DNA of 64,000 nucleotides from Alisma plantago-aquatica (GCA_963693085.1 OY856413.1:543142879-543206878); one strand, 5' to 3'. Positions 23,082 to 36,120 are shown, counted from the stretch's first letter. Numbers and translations are program-made. The notes: generated by a model not told the origin, from the sequence alone.

Positions 23082-25233
23082 ATCGATCCTAACTTAGGGA
23101 GAAAAAGAGTGAGCCTTCACTTCAAGTGACTGTTGTCTCTTCTTGGCTTGGCCAACCACCACACATCATCAAGAACTCTATGGTCATCTCCTCTTTCATC
23201 CTTCCATAAAATCCAATCTTTATGATCACACTCTCTATCTCAACCGTCACTAATGTTTATCTGCCTCCCCAAGTCCTATCTATCTAGTCATCACTTACCC
23301 ACATCCTCCCTACCTCCATCCTGTACATAGATGCCCACAAATCTCATTAGCCTATACATGGTCATTGCATACATGTTCTCCATATTTTATTTTCCTATGT
23401 TCTGCTCCCCCTCATTCTATTTCACCCTTTGTTCCTATGTTTCATGTTAGTTTGATGGAAACTTTCCTTTTCTGGTGGCTCCTTTCTTTTGTTTATTAAT
23501 TTTCATGAATACATTAAACCATGGAAGTTTCATATGTGACATGTTAGTATTTATTTTCATGATTGTAGGAATCCATTGAAGTTTTATATGTCTTTTATGT
23601 GGTTCCTACTTTTCTTTGATTATATATTACTTTGTTGGTCCTAGTAATTGCAAAAAGCCATGTCATTTAATTTCCATATGTGACTAAATGAAAAAAAGTG
23701 GGGAATCATCATGTTACATAAAAGGAAAAAAGAGTGAAAATAGAAGGGAGAAGAAATTGGAAATGGAACATAATTGAAGGGGAAAGGAAACATTGATGGA
23801 ATAAAAAGAAGAAAGAGATGACAAGAAAGCAAAATTCTAACCCCCTCCTCAAAGAAAATACAACACACTAAGTTTATGAAGCACCAAAATGGGAGACATA
23901 ATATTTTTTCCTTACTCTCTTGAAATTTTATTCGCCACCTACCATCCATCATGTGTGCATCTCTTTTCAAGTGCATGGCAATTATTATTTTTCCACACTA
24001 ATGACTCATTCACTTTGTGTTTAGTGTGGGGGGATAGAGGTGAGAGAGAGTATGAGGAGGGAGAGAGAGTGTATGGAGAGAGAGTATGATGAGAAAGAGT
24101 ATGACAGATGATATGTATCAATCCAGACTATTCTAATCTTCATGGAACTTCCTAATATTCAACACATCCATTTTGTAATGTCTTTGGGGCACTTCATTCC
24201 CACTAAGCATCGTGCTTCCGGTGCAACATTGGTGTATCTATTTCCTAATGACAATATGCTTCTTCGTGCATATGGTTTTCCTATCTGTGTGTAATTCTAG
24301 TTGGCCATCAATTTTAGACAACGTTGACAGATCCCAATTACAGTATATACACCAAGCCTTTTGCATTCACACCGCATTATATGTACATCGGGAGAGATCT
24401 TGCTACGCTTATTCCAACCTCTAGTTCCCTTTGGTGTTAATGATATTTTCAGCTGCTCATTCTCATTACATCTTCAAGATATGGATAGTTTTGTTTTCAC
24501 AAGCTCATCAATTTCTAGCCTACAAATTGTGTAACAACAAGGATTTCATTCAGAATTTTATCTTCACTAACCTAAATTTATCATGGCTTCTCCGAGTTAC
24601 ATTTTTTGACATGGATATTTTATTGATTTTATTTGGTTTATCCTTGATGGTACCCTTAGTTCCTATAAAGTTCCCAAGATCATTATCCAGATTCATGAAA
24701 CCAATATTAAAGTCACTAACACCTCATCCAATTTGTGTTAGCACCACAGTACCCACATCTATGGTCTTCTGTTCCAATTCTAATTCACTACACTTTTTGG
24801 ATGACTTGATACCGCTATTTCTACATCGACATTGTGCCTCAGTGTTAGTTCCACATTATGTACCTGAGATGTGTTGACTATATGCTTATTCCACTCACAC
24901 ATACCGCTCTAGTGAAATGGTATAGTCGAGGTACTTTTGATCGTTGCTTTAGTTTGATTTTGGTGATTTTTTGTTAAACTACTTGGATTCTATTTATTAG
25001 ATATTCATTCTAGATTCACATCAAGAGACCTTCTTTGAAACTTGAGTATCTACAGCCTGCATAAAACAACTTAATGGTGGCATCATTAAATTATTTTTGG
25101 AGAGTCATGTTTAAGGAGGAGTGGAAATCTTGAATGGGAAGCTATAAATTTTTACTTTATATTTGTCTTCTAATTGAGTCTTGCAAGTCCAAGATGGATA
25201 TGTGTTTCATCCATACTCTAGTTTGAGATGGAG
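23082..25233 (+). other. Internal domain 2, non-coding
   Basis: Homologous to internal domain 1 over most of its length. Open frames up to about 148 codons exist (for example 24431-24877), but they begin at non-ATG codons or lack any known domain, and the frames differ from those of copy 1. A purine-rich GAGAGAG stretch is near 24040-24090. Confidence 0.65.
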
Positions 25234-25397
25234 TGTTAGAATTATTATTATTTAGTTTATTATGTCATATGAGTCTAATTGTCTTGACCTATCAGGGTTA
25301 AGTTCACTTACTTACTCATTGCCTATATATATAAGAGCAGTTTGCCTTCTATCAATAACAAAAAATATCACATTAGTCACCCATATTATTTTTCACA
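25234..25397 (+). repeat. Copia-like LTR 3 (164 bp)
   Basis: Starts TGTTAGAATTATT after purine-rich GAGATGGAG and ends TTTTTCACA. TATA box CCTATATATATAAG near 25322. Not followed by a PBS, so it is the terminal LTR. Confidence 0.75.
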
Positions 25398-27785
25398 GTA
25401 TTCAACACATGTAGATTTACATGTATAGTATCTTACTAATTTTACTTGTTGTTGACTTTACTATTTTCATGTGTCTCATATGCATTACATGTCCTTACCT
25501 TATACTCTCTCTACTTCCTAGAGATATGTTACATGGGGTGATATTTATTATATAATTACTTACTTCATTATATAAAGTAGATCCACATGTTTATAACGCT
25601 ATAAAGATGCTTTGTCTTTTTTTGGGAGAAGGGTCTCAGTATTGTGGTTCTCCACCTTTTTTAGGTGCTCAACCTCATACCCATGGGTTTATTAGTGAAA
25701 ATCCACCTTTCCTAGGACATTGGTATTTGATTGTGGGAATCTAGCCTTTTAATGATGTCTAGATTTTTCCTTATAGACTAGATTCGAGTAGGGAGTTTTA
25801 TATGTTGATGTACCTATGACTCTATTTATAGATTGTATGCCTTGTACATGTTTATCATGTTATAAATATTAAATGCATGCATTTTCTATAATCAGGCAAC
25901 GAGATTGGCCACTTATGAAAAATATAGTAAATAACATAAGATTGTATATAACGTGCATTTATAATTGATGTTGGGAATTTTCATTTAGACATTTATATGC
26001 CTTATTGGTTTAGGATGTCAAATCGAATTTTTAGGCACTTTGTTTTATGTTTTTGCCTCTCTTTGTGGCATGGTTGGGGTGCCACATGATGCGTGTTGTG
26101 CCAACCAATGGGTATACAAACACTATTACCAATGACATGAATTTGAAGTTGAGAATTAAGGAAGTGACCACTCTATATTTTCAAGGTGAGCAAAATGTAG
26201 GTATAATTTTGTTTCTTGATTAAAAATGACATGTAACTTATGTTTATTGATAAAAAATATTAAATATATTTTCATATTAATATTCTAGGAACATATTAAC
26301 ATATAGAAGGTATAATATTACCACATAGAATATATAAAAGAATGAAGATGATCAATAAGTATAAAAAGGAAGTTATATGGAAAGAAACTTTAATTTCAAC
26401 ATGATAATTATATTGGGTTATGATTAAAAAATTAAATTGCTTTTTAATCATATCAAAGTAGGTTGATTGATCTATAGAAGATGAGAATGATATACCTATT
26501 GTTGAAAAATTGTATGAAATTAGTTTGGCTAGGACAAATCAGATAGCAAGGTGGTGGGTGATGTTATTTTAGTGGGAGCTTATGAATGAAAATTTGAAGC
26601 AAAGTAAAAAGAAAGAGAATGTTAATGTATCATGAAAAAAAGTATTAGCGATTATGTGAATTTGAATGAAGCAACTACGTGAGGTATGTTTGCAAGGCAA
26701 GTCAAGAATCAAATATGGATTGGGAAGTGTTTTTTGATTACTTAAAGCATGCCATAATTCTAGGATGAGTTGTTTGGGATCTCTTAACCACTATAGAGGG
26801 TGACGGAGGGAATGCTTAAGAAGTTTCTTGGGTTCTCGACAAGATCTTTGTTTTTGTGATGAGGAACATGGTCACTATATAAGCTCCATGTCTAGGTGGA
26901 AACTTGTTTGTTTTAGTTGGATGACTTAGGATCCAAGGAAGTGAGACCACTATGTCATGGAGGGGTTTCATAAAATACTAGGTAATATTATTTTTCAAGC
27001 ATGGATTTGTGTCTTTTTTGAACCATACAATTGATCTTATTGGGTGTCATTAGTGTTAGAGATATGAACAATGGAGCCTAAATTTCTATTTGTTATTTCA
27101 GATTTATCTTTATGATATATTAAAGCCACTGTGAGGCTTTCTATTGAACATTTTCAATGAAGGTAGCAAAGTTGGAGGATCAAAGATATGCAACCATCAT
27201 TTGGGATAGTATGGATTGACAGAGAAGAAGTCATTATCCTTTTAAGATCATATCTCTACGTGTGACATTGATCGAGTAGGAACAACCCTCAACTCTAAAA
27301 TTTATATTTAATAGGCATGCAAAGTCTTTAGCATCTAGAATTGTAAGCTTTGCATGTCTATAATCCAAAGAGTTGATGGTGTCTTTAAGAACATCAACAA
27401 GGAAAGTTCCCCAAGTGTAGAACCTATTTTTTAATATGTCATAGATCTAAAGATGAACAAGAACATAAACATTGAACTCATATATGATGCTCCTTGAGGT
27501 GCATATGCACCAAAACCAGACTTCCATTTGAAGATGATAACCTGTACTTCATGATAGTTTCTATTTGTGAATATGGACTGATTGAAAGATTTGTCAAAAA
27601 GATCAGAGGAGGGAAGGGTGTATAGTAGCTTCAAATCAGAAATGAGTTTCAGCTTGAAAACCTCAACGTTTGAGAGTATCTCAATTTTTCTCCTATAATT
27701 TTGAAGACTAGGAAGGATGAAAGACTTGTAGAGAGATCCACTCTAAAACAATTTTCCTATTTCTAAGAATATGATATAGATTGAA
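25398..27785. other. AT-rich DNA without recognised genes
   Basis: No transposon terminus, PBS or conserved protein motif recognised. A short frame near 26480-26640 reads like protein-coding text but is interrupted by stops and matches no family I know. Probably old, unrecognisable repeat remnants. Confidence 0.35.
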
Positions 27786-27786
27786 C

Positions 27787-27891
27787 AAAGTCAAGATGAA
27801 TGCCATTGTCATTGGGAGACAATAGTTTTGGGGAATCGACTAGATTCTCTAAGGTTTTCTTAAAAAGTCAAGATGAATGCCATTGTCATTG
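27787..27891 (+). repeat. 28-bp direct repeat, 77 bp apart
   Basis: An identical 28-bp phrase beginning AAAGTCAAGATGAATGCC occurs at 27787-27814 and 27864-27891. It looks like a local slippage or repair duplication. Confidence 0.8.
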
Positions 27892-28069
27892 TTCGAACCA
27901 TGTTTCGCCACTAAATCAGCTAATGGGTAAAGAACCTCCGATAGAAGGTTCTTGGTTGGGGATTATGACCGTGAGGGGCCATTGCTTGATGGTGGTATGA
28001 CTTGAAGTAGGCATTTTTCGGGAAGAAGAATTGGTATAGGGCGATGAAGATGGCATCTTTGGGAGGGGA

Positions 28070-31060
28070 CGGTTTAAACAACACCTTTTGTAAGGAAAGA
28101 TGATAGAAGACGACTACAAAGTGTCACCTTTGAGGCTGGGGCCTTTTTAGATGGCTTAGCCAACATAATCTTGTAGGGCATGTTTTCTCAATTTCTTTGG
28201 GTGTGGTTGAAGTTTGTTGCGCATTGGCCAGTATAAATTCAATTGTCATGGCATGATGGTGGTTGTTCGTTGGACTTGGGAAACTTCGTCGGCGTCGTAA
28301 TCTGATTAATTTAATAGTAACAAAGTGGTATGTGGGCCGATGGCCATGAATGCAGTGCCAATTGCCAATCTCCATTTCCAATGCATGTAGTTTTTTGTCC
28401 ATGTCTTCGTTGAGTTTTGTATGTCTTTTGGTTCCGTCGCCAGGTTGCGTCAATATATAGTAGTACCATTGCCAACCCACTAGGCCTTTTCAGTTGGGAT
28501 CTTCAGGATTCGGGAGAGGAAGTCACTTTGGTCCAAGAGCAATGCTGGGCTTGCGTAATTTGACCCAATGTGTATGGAAGTGGTGGAATGGGTGCCATTC
28601 ACCATGTTTTAAACCATAGGCCCAACATCAGCATGACACTACCGCACAACATGTTGGGCCTGAAGGAGGCAGCAAGCTCGTGGTTTCAAGTCATTCTTGC
28701 CCACTTGAGCCATAACGAGTTACTGTGGCGAGGAATCATTGTCGCCAGCAGTGAATTAAAGCCCAACAGTGAACTCCTTCACCTTCATGGGATGCAGGCG
28801 ATATGATAGATCGCCGATTGCAGGACAAAAGCAGTAGTAGCAGTCTGCAACGCGTAACGTCCGACTCATCCCGGTATATAGATATTCAATGTCGCCTCCA
28901 GCAAACAGCTGATGCTAGTAGACAGCCAGGATAGACATAGTTTACCAATCGAGAAACACGCCACATCGCATTGCTGATGCACAACTTCTCAATAAAAACT
29001 AAACCAAACGATTATGCAAGTCATATCACATTGAGAAACAGTCAAACTGCACTAAGGGCATGTTTGTTTTGACGGGTTCTGCTGGATTGCACTCAGATCC
29101 TGCATTTCCACAATCCAGGTTCACGAAAATGCTGGCTGGCTGAAATTCTGTAGAATAGTAGTTTATGTTTGCTTACCATGGATACATGTGCTTTTGGTCA
29201 ACGAAGATGCCCAGAAATTGCACGGGACGCAAGCCGGATTGCGGCGCCCGGCCGTTTTGAACTGGATAAGGATCTGCAGCTTTTACTTACTTAACCGTAA
29301 ATGCGGGACTTTCTTGATTTTCCCGCTCCGTTAAAGCAAACTTAAAGTTTTGGCTGCCGGGTTTTTAAATGCAATCCAATACACCAATTTACAGCAAAGC
29401 AAACGTGCACTAAATGCCCGCACTAGGCCATCACACACACCATGCACTGCAGCAGTGATGGCACCACCCCAATTCCCAATTTTTTTTAGAACAGACGGTT
29501 GAGATTGCATGAGCACATTATGAGAAAAGGGACGTCATCACTAGGCAATGGTGCGGTTTTCCGCTCAACCATTCCATATCGAACCATACCACCGGAAAAC
29601 ATAATCATCTGGTTGTTCAGTCCATTTGCCCGTGGTATTCCTGGTCCCACAGTCGGACAACCATGGAAATCCGTATACACCCACACCGGAATGAGCCGGG
29701 ATTCGCTGCTCCTGTTTTCATTGGGAGCACGCTACTCCTGGTATAGTATCCTTTTACACCAGTCCAAGTAGATTAACAGCAGTGGCGGTGATCAAATCTA
29801 ACAGACACGCGGCACCATCTGTAGTCGGGAGCAGCCTGCTCCGTTTAAAATGAGGACCAGCAAATCCGCTGGCCACCGGAATGTAGTGCATGCCGCCTCA
29901 CATGTTTGTAATCCGCCGGCACGAATGAAGCTGCTAGTCAGCCGAATAACTTTTTTACCAGGCAATGGTCGTCCGTTGACTCTGTCGATGCCAACGGACA
30001 AATACATAGGCATGCGGCTGCTGTAGTGTTTGGATTACCATCGCCCGAACCATTACCATGGCATTATGTCACCCTCCATACCACCGGCACCCATTTACCA
30101 AATGGTTGATGAAAAACATGAGTGTGTGGTTCGGATTTGGAGAGTCCACGGGCAACTAGTTTTTTCTTCCATCTCTAATCATCACTGGATCTCGGTAGCA
30201 CCGGAGCCATCAACCGCTGTTTGGTTGGATAGTCAGTGTTGAATTAGCTGGACTTATTTGAAATATCTGCATAAATCTGATCTGAATCCGATCACCTTTG
30301 CCTGGTCTCGTTTCCTATGTTACATATAAAACAAAATAATATATAAGACAAAGTTAAATCAGACTAAGATTTTTTCTAATTCTGTTAAAAACAAGGTTGA
30401 TAGGGTCGAATTGGTCTGGACAATAGAGTTAGGGGCTGTTAATTTTTTCGTCCAACTTGTTTCCGGTATTTGTCCCAGTAATTGCTTATACGAATCGACG
30501 AGATTTGAAAGCCCGCCATGTTCGGCGGTAGTGATCAAGCATGCGTTCAGCGCAGCATCTCGGGGGCCGAACGGCCCCTTATGGAATCCCAAAATAGAGC
30601 TGTTATATTAATTTCAGACAGACGCCCTACATGTTCAATCGTGGCACAAACGCACAAGAATAAATTCGGATTGCATCTCGTGCCAAACAGGGGCTTGGCG
30701 TCTGCGTGCCCCATTATGGCCGGACTGTTCTGCCTTTCCACCATAGGCGGCACGTCACGCCATGAAGACCACGACGGCCACGCTCTATGTATCACCTCTG
30801 TCGTTGCCCGGTTGGCTACACCTCGCTTGTTGCCCCAGCTCTGGCGTCATGATGCTGTGCAGCCTGTGCGGTGACTTCCCCAGTGCAAAAGGAGCCATGC
30901 CGGCAACAATCCGCAACAAAGCCTGGATGAATTAACGGGGAAATATGCTTCCTAGCTGCAATGCAGGAAAGGAAGGTCCCGCTTCGATACGGTTGACCTG
31001 TATAACAAGTGCACATGAATGCCACATGATCCCAGAAAAGGGAAATGGAAAATACCATAA
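28070..31060. other. GC-richer island, origin unknown
   Basis: Base composition changes sharply from the surrounding AT-rich DNA. There are many CpG words, CCACCGG-like phrases and several overlapping open frames. The longest ATG frame (30518-30874, 118 codons, plus) has no domain I recognise, and frames on the opposite strand are equally long, as expected from low stop density in GC-rich DNA. A Tourist-like MITE lies inside (29056-29410). Candidates are a decayed host-gene fragment, a non-autonomous DNA transposon body or captured gene pieces. I cannot choose between them. Confidence 0.35.
29056..29410. mobile_element. Tourist-like (PIF/Harbinger) MITE, 355 bp
   Basis: The ends are GGGCATGTTTGTTTTG and, on the other strand, GTGCACGTTTGCTTTG (13 of 16 identical). 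The element is flanked by TAA at 29053-29055 and 29411-29413, the 3-bp TWA target of PIF/Harbinger elements. GGGCATGTTTGTTT-type termini are common in plant Tourist MITEs. No transposase inside, so it would depend on an autonomous relative. Confidence 0.72.
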
Positions 31061-31559
31061 GCTAATTTATCCGGAAGACTAATGTAAAAACATGGTAAGT
31101 TCATCTATACCTTGTTCATGATGTCAGTAATATGTAACCGATTTTTCGATTCGCTTCACCCAGACGGAATTGTTATAGACCTCATAATACAAGTTAAAGT
31201 AACTAGAGGAAGTTGAAAGTTCAAGAAATTCATTATTCCCGACACAGCTATAGTGTAGAAAATGAAAATGAACAATTCATTAGAACCAATCATCACCAAA
31301 AAAGTATTCAATAAGTATTCAATGAAAGAAGAGATTTGTCAAAGAAAATCCTAGATTTTGTTAAGCAACTTTACAAAATTCTTATAATAGAATTTCATAA
31401 TCCACTCTCATTCTATCTCATCATTTTAGCACATTTTCTGGCTCCACTTTGAATCCCCTTTTTGATGGATCGTTTCAAATGACTTAGAAGATAATGTCAA
31501 ATATGATAAAATAGGATGAGAAGATAAGGCATACCCTATAGGATTTTGATGTTAGAAGA
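31061..31559. other. AT-rich DNA without recognised features
   Basis: Nothing recognised beyond a short local duplication of AAGTATTCAAT near 31303-31322. Confidence 0.4.
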
Positions 31560-31703
31560 GAATTTTTTCTTTGCCCGTCCCAAATTTGTGATTAAGGCTG
31601 GATAGATGCCCAGAAGGACAGTAAATTCAAGACAACCACTAGGAATCAAACTTGGGTTTCTTTGTTAAAGGACACCGTGCTTGACCACTTGAACCACTCT
31701 TTG
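31560..31703 (-). mobile_element. tRNA-derived SINE
   Basis: The minus strand begins with a tRNA-like head. An A-box-like segment GTGGTTCAAGTGGTCAAGC lies at about 31680-31698 and a B-box-like AAGTTTGATTCC at 31642-31653, with about 30 bp between them as in a tRNA-derived Pol III promoter. A unique body follows and ends in GGGCAAAGAAAAAATT, an A-rich tail. Total size ~140 bp suits a plant SINE. No clear target duplication found. Confidence 0.6.
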
Positions 31704-31705
31704 AC

Positions 31706-34700
31706 GACATAAACCTATAAGTAATAAAAAGTATGACTAAATGATAAAAACTACAAAGCATTATCTTCTACATTAACATTAGTTTGGACTTTCAAATATT
31801 AAAAGATAATATACATTGTCCTAATAACCAAACAAAACACATAATCTCAATACTATTTTTCATATATAATTGAGAGAAAAACTACATATATGATCATATT
31901 TTGCTAAGGCAGAACAATTGACATCTTTATTTAATAACTGCAATGGGAGGGATACAAAATAAAAGTGCCTCCTGAGGTTCTAAAAGCAAGTTACACTTTC
32001 TTTGAAAATATTCAAGAATTAGAAAGATTTAACAAGGTAACACATACCATCTTGAGTGTCAGTTTTTTAAAATGGTGATATGGGATTTAACATTAATGTG
32101 TAGAAGGAGATTCATGTATTATGCAATATTTGTGATTTACAATACACTAAAATCGAGATACATTTAATATAAACATGCATGTTGGATTTTTAGGGAAGGA
32201 GGCACAGTGAAATAAGAATAAAATCTTTTCTTTATACCCTCATTGTCAGATCCTTCGTACCTACAAAACGTCAGTGAACAAAAGATAGGAGAAGGGATAA
32301 AGATTATACTTTCGTGTACATGAGTTGTCTAACAACTAAATATGTCTTTTATTGATAAATAATAAGATCTTCCATATCTAGATCTGGATCATCTACCGAG
32401 AAAACTAGATGAAAATAATAGATCTGAATTGTCCACCAAGCAGCTGTACTATTTGTCTCCTTTGCAACGACTTGTTTTCATCTTATGGAACATGTTCTTC
32501 AAGTATCTACATGTATGACTTGGCCTCTACTTCATCCATGCTAATGAGGGAGAATGTGGTGCACCATCTTGGTCACAAAGTCAAAGAGGAACAAGAGTTA
32601 TCAATGTACTACTCATCCCAAAATTCCCTTTCTCCTCCAATCTTAGGCATCAACCTTAGGGTTTCTTTCTCTCTCTCCAAGAGAGATGTGCCAACAAAAT
32701 TGTCTCACGAGTTGTATTACAAGATGTGCCAAATCCTTTGGGATGTGCCCTCTTTATATAGGAGAGTCATGGGTTTGAAACAGTCTAATTCCAATTCCTT
32801 CTAATCGCAATTTTAAAAACGATTCGATATTGAAAAACTTAGACTGGACTGTGATATCCCAATCACGTCTCCTAATCGGCCAATAATAGTTCATGATTGC
32901 TCGATCATGTTAGTTGATCGCCCGATCACTAAGTTCAGATCTAGATCTGAATTTATTTCAAATTTGAGATTTCCCTATTATATTGTGATTGCCCGATCAG
33001 GTTTGCCTGATCGGATGATCACGTCAGTATAGTGGACAATGCAGGTGACCAATAGATAATCAATTTATTTATTGATCCAACTAATCCAACTGGCTGATCA
33101 AACATTATGGTTATCCAATCAGAGGGTTGATCATCATATTTATGATTTAGAACTATACTAATCATATGTTTGATTGCAAACTTCAATTTCTTTATACATC
33201 TTTGTGCATGTGAGTCGATAGGTTCCTAAATATGTTGGTAGTGATGTATAAAACAACACAATAAAATATTAGTGTCTAGTCACACATCATTGCCACCTAA
33301 GTGATAAGAATGAGTCAGAGAACAAGAACAACATGTTAAGTGATGAGAACAAGTACAACCTTCAAAGTGATCAATGTTGACATGATCGTATAATACCTTT
33401 GTCACAAATATCTAACTTTAAACAAAGGCACAAAATGCCCATCCTCTTAACATTCAATCTATGTTCCTTGAACTAGAGCCAACTATTTGAGACAATATGA
33501 TCTCAATATCATATGTTGACACATATGAGCATGGTCATGCATTTCATAGTTTTCCTTATCAAGTGGTCATGGGTATCACGTGAAAGGAAGGAAAAATTTC
33601 ATCTACACCATTCACAATATGCCCCCTCTGTCATAGTGACCTCAATTACCACCTTTCTAGCAATTCATATTTCAAATCATGTTCAAAAATTATTATAGTA
33701 CACATAAGTATATGTGTTGCTATATCAAACTTAAGTCTAAGGATCACAATCACCATTATCACATTGAGATATGACTCTGACATGCCATCACATGATTTCT
33801 ATTTGTCAATATCCAGGTGGGTCTATCTAGTCAAATTGTTCTCTAATAAGTAATTATGTATCTGAGTCAATATCTGATATCATGACTAAAGAGACATAGT
33901 CATCAATCATTATACATACTAGTATTGTGTATTATTGTTGTCCTATACTATCTACAATAATAACTTAATAGGGACATAACAAGAATGAGTACTCTTATTA
34001 AGCATATGATCTCAATTTTAGATCCTCTACCCAAACCATATCTCATCGATTTAAAACATTCTTAGGACATTATTAAGTTTATCATCATCATCTCAATCTT
34101 GAACAACCAAAATAAGTGGAATTACCTTTTACTATTAATCAAATCAAGTATAAGTATCACTTTTACAATCATCACAGAACAGTTCTCAAGGAATATAACC
34201 AACAAATCCATAACTAGTATCTTGTGTGGTTTAAAAAAAACAATTCCTTTAGAATGAAATATATATATATCTCGGTAAGCTAAGTGAAGATTATGATTTT
34301 CTTTAGTAAAACAAGCTTGAATCAATAATAATTAGCATCTTTGACTCCTATAATAACAACCATACATTCATGTGATTCTCTTACAATCACTTGTATTCAT
34401 GATTCATTTCATAATCCTTCTTCAAGACAAATATCTAGCCAAAACATGTATGTTTGTATTTTTATTGATTAATGACATATGTGAATATTTTCATAAAAGT
34501 TTTGTTTAATTAGTAATTTTAAAAAGATGTTTCTTAAGATGTGATGAGTTTAGATGTATGATAACTGCTCCAAGTGTTTTGAAGGGATAATTTCAATACA
34601 ATTGACCAAGATGGCCTTTGATCAAAATAGAGAACCAAGGGTTAAGCTTAAGAGTGATAACCATATTCAAATTAAACCCCATATCCATAGACTCGATGTA

Positions 34701-35850
34701 TACCCATTTGGGCAATCAATTGGATCATACTACATTTTGTAGGATAGTGTAAAACACATAGTTTGGAAAGGGACATGAGTTAGTTTTTACCTAGATTTTT
34801 GAAATTTTGTGGCACATACCCTACAACCGTAATAAGTATAAGTTTAAGGTTAAATTTTAGTCAGTCTAAAAACCACATAAAATTGAAGATTTCTAAGACA
34901 AATTTATAGATACATATTAGTACGCTATATGAAGAGGCTTGGAAGGTAAGATGAAATGTATGGCATTAATTTTTATTTCTAAACATATGACTTGCTATCT
35001 TATACTATATATTGTGGTGGGCATGCAATGTAGTTTTGTTATTTCTATTATTATAGATTTCTCCTTCTGTTCAATATAAAAATTAAGGAGGTATGTGATG
35101 TTTACATAAGGTGAGCATATGACCTACCAAACTCTTCTGACCTAAATTTATACCCACATAACCTAACCTATAACATCCATATTTTAGGGCTTCATAAAAA
35201 ATAACTTTCACCTAGATTAATAGACCTACAGTTCATGAAAACCCTAGATAAGGTAGAAGAAATAGTTTTACAATGAACCAATTTCATAGAAAGGAAGGAA
35301 AAGATGGTTATCACGAAATTGGGGATGAAAGATTATGCTCTAGAAGATATCTCAAATATTTGAAGTGACCAGTGATGATTTTTATCAAATGACTAAATCA
35401 TATTATTGAACTTATGAGTATAGATGTTTTTTTATATAGTTTTGTATTCAAGTGAACTTCTTAGTACATATTATCATCACTTGACCTTTCCTTGATTATC
35501 ATAATGAGTATATAGAGGTTTTATGATTTATTTAGATATGGGTGAAGGTATTTTTCCAAGGGACAATAACTACATAATTATAATGGCCAGATCTTTGAAG
35601 TAAGGAGGATACAGAAAGCAACATAAGTCATACCTCAATTGGAGTTGTGATTTCATTATTGTGATCTATTTTGTGGTTGTCTAAGAATCTGTTGATAAAG
35701 GAGCCAATGCTAAGGAAGGCTTTTGTAGAAGATTTTATGTGTAACTCTTCGTATGTAATCATATACAAGTATACCCTAATACAAATAGAAATCTAATATG
35801 ACGCTATATGTCAAGGTCTCTGGTAAGCCCAACGAAGGCTGGTCTCTAGG
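31706..35850. other. AT-rich DNA, partly LTR-like on the minus strand, no gene recognised
   Basis: At 32748-32762 the minus strand reads CTCCTATATAAAGAGG, a good TATA-box shape, followed by a leader-like purine/pyrimidine segment down to about 32400. On its upstream side (32860-33130) are repeated TGATCG/CGATCA words. This arrangement resembles the LTRs elsewhere in the window, but no LTR ends, PBS or partner copy were found. An ATG frame at 32409-32804 (131 codons) overlaps the leader-like part, has no known domain and is probably chance. From 33200 to 35850 I see nothing definite. Confidence 0.3.

Positions 35851-35854
<4 letters not shown>

Positions 35855-35929
<75 letters not shown>
35855..35929. 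repeat. (TA)n microsatellite
   Basis: About 37 uninterrupted TA units. Translations of alternating Tyr-Ile in this block are artefacts of the repeat. Confidence 0.97.
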
Positions 35930-35931
<2 letters not shown>

Positions 35932-35994
35932 CAGGAATTTGGCCTCCGCCACAGGAATGGGAGAGGGGGGAGAAATCTTTCTCTCTTAATCCCA

Positions 35995-35997
<3 letters not shown>

Positions 35998-36058
<61 letters not shown>

Positions 36059-36084
36059 CATACATACATACATACATACATACA

Positions 36085-36120
<36 letters not shown>

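Larger units (their letters stand above)
16944..25397 (+). mobile_element. Non-autonomous copia-like element in tandem LTR-internal-LTR-internal-LTR arrangement
   Basis: Three related short LTRs (16944-17113, 22825-23069, 25234-25397) separate two related internal domains. Removing the 3586-bp solo-LTR insertion (one target copy included) leaves a first internal domain of ~2125 bp, almost the same as the second (~2164 bp). They align at both ends, for example GTCTCTTCTTGGCTT near 17178 and 23136, and TTCATTCCCACTAAGCATCG near 21913 and 24194. LTRs 1 and 2 are followed by a PBS-like site. LTRs 2 and 3 are preceded by purine-rich CTTGAGGAAGAGT / GTTTGAGATGGAGT, typical of Ty1/copia. I see no gag or pol domain in either internal region, so it looks like a non-coding parasite of a copia element. 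No convincing outer target duplication is visible. Confidence 0.75.

Noticed and set aside
24431..24877. 148-codon frame in copia-like body 2
   Set aside because: Not conserved as a frame in the homologous body 1, and no gag or pol motif.
28124..28480. 118-codon minus-strand frame in the GC-rich island
   Set aside because: It starts at GTG rather than ATG, has no recognisable domain and lies in a region with equally long frames in other directions.
30518..30874. 118-codon ATG frame in the GC-rich island
   Set aside because: No domain recognised, and overlapping minus-strand frames are similar in length. Low stop density in GC-rich DNA explains it.
32409..32804. 131-codon ATG frame
   Set aside because: It overlaps the leader side of a minus-strand TATA-like site, is low in complexity and has no domain. 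Kept only as a remark in the regional entry.
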